The notes beneath the pieces are model-generated. The model had not been told where the DNA came from, ran no database searches, and was given only the letters and a program-made list of their open reading frames with translations. Below, piece after piece: positions 60,670 to 64,000 of a stretch of 64,000 nucleotides of DNA. How positions within the stretch are numbered: the first letter of the stretch is position 1; every line of letters begins with the position of its first letter. The position numbers and the translations under genes were made by a program. The stretch comes from Kitasatospora sp. MAA4 (GTDB lineage: Bacteria; Actinomycetota; Actinomycetes; Streptomycetales; Streptomycetaceae), in NCBI RefSeq assembly GCF_029893355.1, contig NZ_JARZAI010000002.1, forward strand, positions 1 through 64,000. The letters are read 5' to 3'.

Positions 60670-61970
60670 GCAGCTACCTGATCCGCAACGCCCAGATCCT
60701 CGGCGGCGCCGCGCAGGACATCTTCATCTCCGAGGGCGTCATCCAGGAGATCGGCACCGACCTCACGGTCGAGGCCGACGTCGACATCGACGCGCACGGC
60801 CTGATCGCGCTGCCCGGCCTGGTCGACCTGCACACCCACCTGCGCGAGCCGGGCCGCGAGGACGCCGAGACCGTCCTGACCGGCACCCAGGCCGCCGCCA
60901 AGGGCGGCTTCACCGCCGTCCACGCGATGGCCAACACCTTCCCGGTGGCCGACACCGCGGGCGTGGTCGAGCAGGTCTGGCGCCTCGGCCAGGCGGCCGG
61001 CTACTGCGACGTGCAGCCGATCGGCGCCGTCACGGTCGGCCTGGAGGGCAAGAAGCTCGCCGAGCTCGGCGCGATGCACGACTCCGCCGCGGCCGTCCGG
61101 GTCTTCTCCGACGACGGCAAGTGCGTGGACGACGCGGTGATCATGCGCCGCGCGCTGGAGTACGTGAAGGCCTTCGACGGGGTCGTCGCCCAGCACGCCC
61201 AGGAGCCCCGGCTGACCGAGGGCGCCCAGATGAACGAGGGCCAGGTCTCCGGTGAGTTGGGCCTGGGCGGCTGGCCGGCGGTCGCCGAGGAGGCGATCAT
61301 CGCCCGTGACGTGCTGCTCGCCGCGCACGTCGGCTCCCGGCTGCACGTCTGCCACGTCTCGACGGCCGGCTCGGTGGAGATCATCCGCTGGGCCAAGGCC
61401 AAGGGCTGGCCGGTCACCGCCGAGGTGACCCCGCACCACCTGCTGCTCACCGACGAGCTGGTGCGCTCCTACGACGCGGTCTACAAGGTCAACCCGCCGC
61501 TGCGCACCGCCGACGACGTGCACGCGCTGCGGATGGCGCTGGCCGACGGCACCATCGACGCCGTCGCCACCGACCACGCCCCGCACCCGATGGAGGACAA
61601 GGAGTGCGAGTGGGCGGCCGCCGCGATGGGCATGGTCGGCCTGGAGACCGCGCTCTCGGTGGTCCAGCAGGCGATGGTCGAGACCGGCCTGCTGAACTGG
61701 GAGGGCGTCGCGGACCGGATGTCGCACCGCCCGGCGCGGATCGGGCGGCTGTCCGGCCACGGGCGTCCCGTCTCGGTCGGTGAGCCGGCCAACCTGGTGC
61801 TTTTCGATCCCGGCTACCGTGGCACCGTGATCCCCGACAGCTTCGCCACCCGCAGCCGCAACACTCCCTACCGGGGGCTCGAACTGCCCGGTCGCGTGCA
61901 CGCGACCTTCCTGCGCGGGGTGCCCACCGTGCTGGCCGGCGAGCTGGTCGAGCCGGGCGAGCTCGCATGA
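60666..61970 (+). CDS. pyrC: Dihydroorotase
   Basis: A type I zinc amidohydrolase of 434 residues. [10 protein letters not shown] near 56 gives the first metal histidines; further ligands are in the HVSTAG and [10 protein letters not shown] segments and Asp in ATDHAPHP near 304. The bridging lysine position of many amidohydrolases is not evident. Overlaps with pyrB and with the following gene show operon coupling. Confidence 0.96.
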   Translation: MSSYLIRNAQILGGAAQDIFISEGVIQEIGTDLTVEADVDIDAHGLIALPGLVDLHTHLREPGREDAETVLTGTQAAAKGGFTAVHAMANTFPVADTAGVVEQVWRLGQAAGYCDVQPIGAVTVGLEGKKLAELGAMHDSAAAVRVFSDDGKCVDDAVIMRRALEYVKAFDGVVAQHAQEPRLTEGAQMNEGQVSGELGLGGWPAVAEEAIIARDVLLAAHVGSRLHVCHVSTAGSVEIIRWAKAKGWPVTAEVTPHHLLLTDELVRSYDAVYKVNPPLRTADDVHALRMALADGTIDAVATDHAPHPMEDKECEWAAAAMGMVGLETALSVVQQAMVETGLLNWEGVADRMSHRPARIGRLSGHGRPVSVGEPANLVLFDPGYRGTVIPDSFATRSRNTPYRGLELPGRVHATFLRGVPTVLAGELVEPGELA

Positions 61971-62518
61971 GCCCGCTCCTGCTGGGCATGCAGCAGGCCA
62001 AGGTCAGCAACTGGCCCAACTACATCGGCTGGGCGGTGGGCCTGGCGATCGTGGTCGGCATCGTCTACTGGCTGATGCGCCAGGGCTGGAACTGGCGACG
62101 GCACCTGCAGTCCGACCTACCGGCCCTGCCCGCCGTGCCGAGCGACCTCGGCCCGGCCATTCTGGAGAGCAGCGGCCGCTACCACGGCAGCACCACCGCC
62201 GGGAACTGGCTCGACCGGGTGGTGGCCCACGGCCTGGGCGTCCGCAGCCTGGCCGAGCTGACCCTCACCGAGCGCGGCCTGCTGGTCGCCCGCCCTGGCG
62301 CGGACGACCTGTGGATCCCCGCCGAGCGCCTGACGGGCGCCCGGACCGACTCCGGCATCGCCGGCAAGGTCGTCCCGGCCGGGCTGCTGGTCGTCACCTG
62401 GACGCTGGAGGGCCGCGCGCTGGACTCGGGCTTCCGGCTGGACCACCCGGACGAGCACACCCGCTGGGTCACCGAACTCGCAACACGTACGACGAAGACG
62501 GAAGGCGTAACACCATGA
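61967..62518 (+). CDS. Membrane protein with PH-like domain in the pyr operon
   Basis: A 183-residue protein with one N-terminal helix (about 20-38, [17 protein letters not shown]) and a cytoplasmic beta-rich domain ([32 protein letters not shown]) that resembles PH-like transporter-associated domains. It is conserved between pyrC and carA in streptomycetes but has no known role in pyrimidine synthesis. It overlaps both neighbours (ATGA). Confidence 0.75.
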   Translation: MSPLLLGMQQAKVSNWPNYIGWAVGLAIVVGIVYWLMRQGWNWRRHLQSDLPALPAVPSDLGPAILESSGRYHGSTTAGNWLDRVVAHGLGVRSLAELTLTERGLLVARPGADDLWIPAERLTGARTDSGIAGKVVPAGLLVVTWTLEGRALDSGFRLDHPDEHTRWVTELATRTTKTEGVTP

Positions 62519-63696
62519 CCGCACCTGCCCCCCTCACTACGAGGCAGCCCCGGGCTGCGCGCCGGGAGCGCGTGCCCGCCGTGCTCGTCCTGGAGGACGG
62601 CCGGACCTTCCGCGGCCAGGCGTACGGCGCGACCGGCGAGACCTTCGGCGAGGCGGTCTTCAACACCGGCATGTCCGGCTACCAGGAGACCCTCACCGAC
62701 CCGTCCTACCACCGCCAGGTGGTGGTCATGACGGCCCCGCAGATCGGCAACACCGGGGTCAACGACGAGGACCCCGAGTCGGCCCGGATCTGGGTGGCCG
62801 GCTACGTGGTCCGCGACCCCGCTCGGGTCCCGTCCAACTGGCGCTCCAAGCGCTCGCTGGACGAGGAGCTGGCGAACCAGGGCGTCGTCGGCATCAGCGG
62901 CATCGACACCCGCGCGCTCACCCGCCACCTGCGCGAGCGCGGCGCGATGCGGGTCGGCATCTTCTCCGGCCCCGCGCTGGCCGAGGAGAGCGAGCTGCTC
63001 GCCCGGGTGCTCCAGGCGCCCGAGATGAAGGGCGCCGACCTCTGCGCCGAGGTCGCCACCACCGAGCCGTACATCGTGCCGGCGGTGGGCGCCAAGCGCT
63101 TCACCGTCGCCGCCGTCGACCTCGGCATCAAGGCGATGACCCCGCAGCGGATGGCCGAGCGCGGCATCGAGGTGCACGTGCTGCCCGCCAACTCCACGGT
63201 CGAGGACATCTACGCGGTCGCCCCCGACGGCGTGTTCTTCTCCAACGGCCCGGGCGACCCGGCCACCGCCGACCACCAGGTCGCCGTGATGCAGGAGGTG
63301 CTGGCGCGCCGCACCCCGCTCTTCGGCATCTGCTTCGGCAACCAGATCCTCGGCCGCGCGCTGGGCTTCGGCACCTACAAGCTCAAGTACGGCCACCGCG
63401 GCATCAACCAGCCGGTGCAGGACCGCTCCACCGGCAAGGTGGAGGTCACCGCGCACAACCACGGCTTCGCCGTCGAGGCGCCGCTGGACAAGGTCAGCGA
63501 CACCCCGTACGGCCGGGCCGAGGTCTCCCACGTCTGCCTCAACGACAACGTCGTCGAGGGCCTGCAGTGCCTGGACGTCCCCGCCTTCAGCGTGCAGTAC
63601 CACCCCGAGGCGGCCGCCGGTCCGCACGACGCGGCCTACCTCTTCGACCGTTTTGTCGACCTCATGACGGCGTCGCACGCCAACGCAGGGAGCTGA
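62515..63696 (+). CDS. carA: Carbamoyl-phosphate synthase small (glutaminase) subunit
   Basis: Supplies ammonia for carbamoyl phosphate. The 393-residue protein has an N-terminal domain with [11 protein letters not shown] and a class I amidotransferase domain: nucleophile in FGICFGNQ (Cys about 274) and [10 protein letters not shown] near 363. The first 20 residues are a variable basic extension. It follows the PH-like gene with overlap and precedes carB by 3 nt. Confidence 0.96.
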   Translation: MTAPAPLTTRQPRAARRERVPAVLVLEDGRTFRGQAYGATGETFGEAVFNTGMSGYQETLTDPSYHRQVVVMTAPQIGNTGVNDEDPESARIWVAGYVVRDPARVPSNWRSKRSLDEELANQGVVGISGIDTRALTRHLRERGAMRVGIFSGPALAEESELLARVLQAPEMKGADLCAEVATTEPYIVPAVGAKRFTVAAVDLGIKAMTPQRMAERGIEVHVLPANSTVEDIYAVAPDGVFFSNGPGDPATADHQVAVMQEVLARRTPLFGICFGNQILGRALGFGTYKLKYGHRGINQPVQDRSTGKVEVTAHNHGFAVEAPLDKVSDTPYGRAEVSHVCLNDNVVEGLQCLDVPAFSVQYHPEAAAGPHDAAYLFDRFVDLMTASHANAGS

Positions 63697-63699
63697 CCC

Positions 63700-64000
63700 G
63701 TGCCCAAGCGCACTGATATCAAGTCCGTCCTGGTCATCGGCTCCGGTCCGATCGTGATCGGCCAGGCCGCCGAGTTCGACTACTCCGGCACCCAGGCCTG
63801 CCGCGTGCTGCGGGCCGAGGGCCTGCGGGTGATCCTGGTGAACTCCAACCCCGCCACGATCATGACCGACCCGGAGATCGCCGACGCCACCTACGTCGAG
63901 CCGATCACCCCCGACTTCGTCGAGAAGATCATCGCCAAGGAGCGCCCCGACGTGCTCCTGCCGACCCTCGGCGGGCAGACCGCGCTCAACACCGCGATCT
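63700..64000 (+). CDS. carB: Carbamoyl-phosphate synthase large subunit, N-terminal part
   Basis: The first 100 codons are inside the window. [20 protein letters not shown] and [16 protein letters not shown] are the N-terminal carboxyphosphate-domain signature, and TLGGQTALN appears at the edge. GTG 63700 follows AGGGAG by 7 nt. The remaining roughly 1000 codons lie beyond the window. Confidence 0.95.
   Translation, partial: MPKRTDIKSVLVIGSGPIVIGQAAEFDYSGTQACRVLRAEGLRVILVNSNPATIMTDPEIADATYVEPITPDFVEKIIAKERPDVLLPTLGGQTALNTAI

Overview
The window is chromosomal DNA from a high-GC actinomycete of the Streptomycetaceae (Streptomyces or Kitasatospora). The evidence is very high third-position GC, frequent GTG starts, GTGA/ATGA stop-start overlaps, and clear orthologues of the developmental genes ssgB and bldD. 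Gene order matches what I recall of the S. coelicolor core around thrS, ruvCAB, relA, alaS, aro, bldD and pyr. I see no prophage, transposase, integrase or CRISPR array. Nearly all of the window is core housekeeping; one short accessory patch lies at about 52.6-54.9 kb.

Layout. 1-420: a minus-strand tRNA operon (Gly-Cys-Val-Val) with a visible promoter. 0.6-4.6 kb: pabB-pabC (folate), a double GNAT protein, then minus-strand DsbA-like and CGNR genes. 4.9-6.8 kb: ssgB, two identical tRNA-Val(CAC) genes and a DEDDh exonuclease. 7-14.8 kb: thrS, a HIT-family Ap4A-type enzyme, an unknown membrane protein, a DCC-type thiol protein, and pgsA/acyltransferase/pimA for phosphatidylinositol-mannoside type lipids. 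14.9-27.4 kb: a LemA-like protein, pdxS-pdxT, yebC, ruvC-ruvA-ruvB, yajC-secD-secF, apt, relA. 27.5-36 kb: a DUF349 protein and a lipid-anchored or membrane cyclophilin (minus strand), an MBL hydrolase, hisS, aspS, ppk2, rarA. 36-50.3 kb: rpsD with a long structured leader, two small membrane proteins, alaS, ruvX, two tandem mltG paralogues, aroE, a small membrane protein, aroC-aroK-aroB-aroQ and a Pro-rich P-loop protein. 50.4-54.9 kb: a Nei/Fpg glycosylase, a lipase maturation factor, then the accessory patch. 55-64 kb: a degenerate M24 protein, efp, nusB, a thioesterase, bldD, and the pyrimidine operon pyrR-pyrB-pyrC-(PH-like)-carA-carB, with carB running off the end.

How it fits together. 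Several blocks are translationally coupled operons: hisS-aspS, ruvC-ruvA, alaS-ruvX, aroC-aroK-aroB-aroQ, pyrB-pyrC-orf-carA. Regulatory sites that can be read directly include a PyrR-binding RNA hairpin that holds the pyrR Shine-Dalgarno sequence, a bldD promoter with overlapping BldD-type inverted repeats, a structured rpsD leader, and a promoter for yajC-secD-secF.

The most unusual parts are: (i) a 71-bp near-perfect direct repeat of the lipase-maturation-factor start region, whose second copy is fused in frame to the tail of an XRE-type regulator just upstream of a DUF397 gene; (ii) a nearby HATPase gene cut by a single in-frame TAA; (iii) a tandem mltG pair, one with a long Gln-rich cytoplasmic domain; (iv) an array of six 19-bp units, most of them short palindromes, between apt and relA; (v) an M24 peptidase-like protein that has lost most metal ligands.
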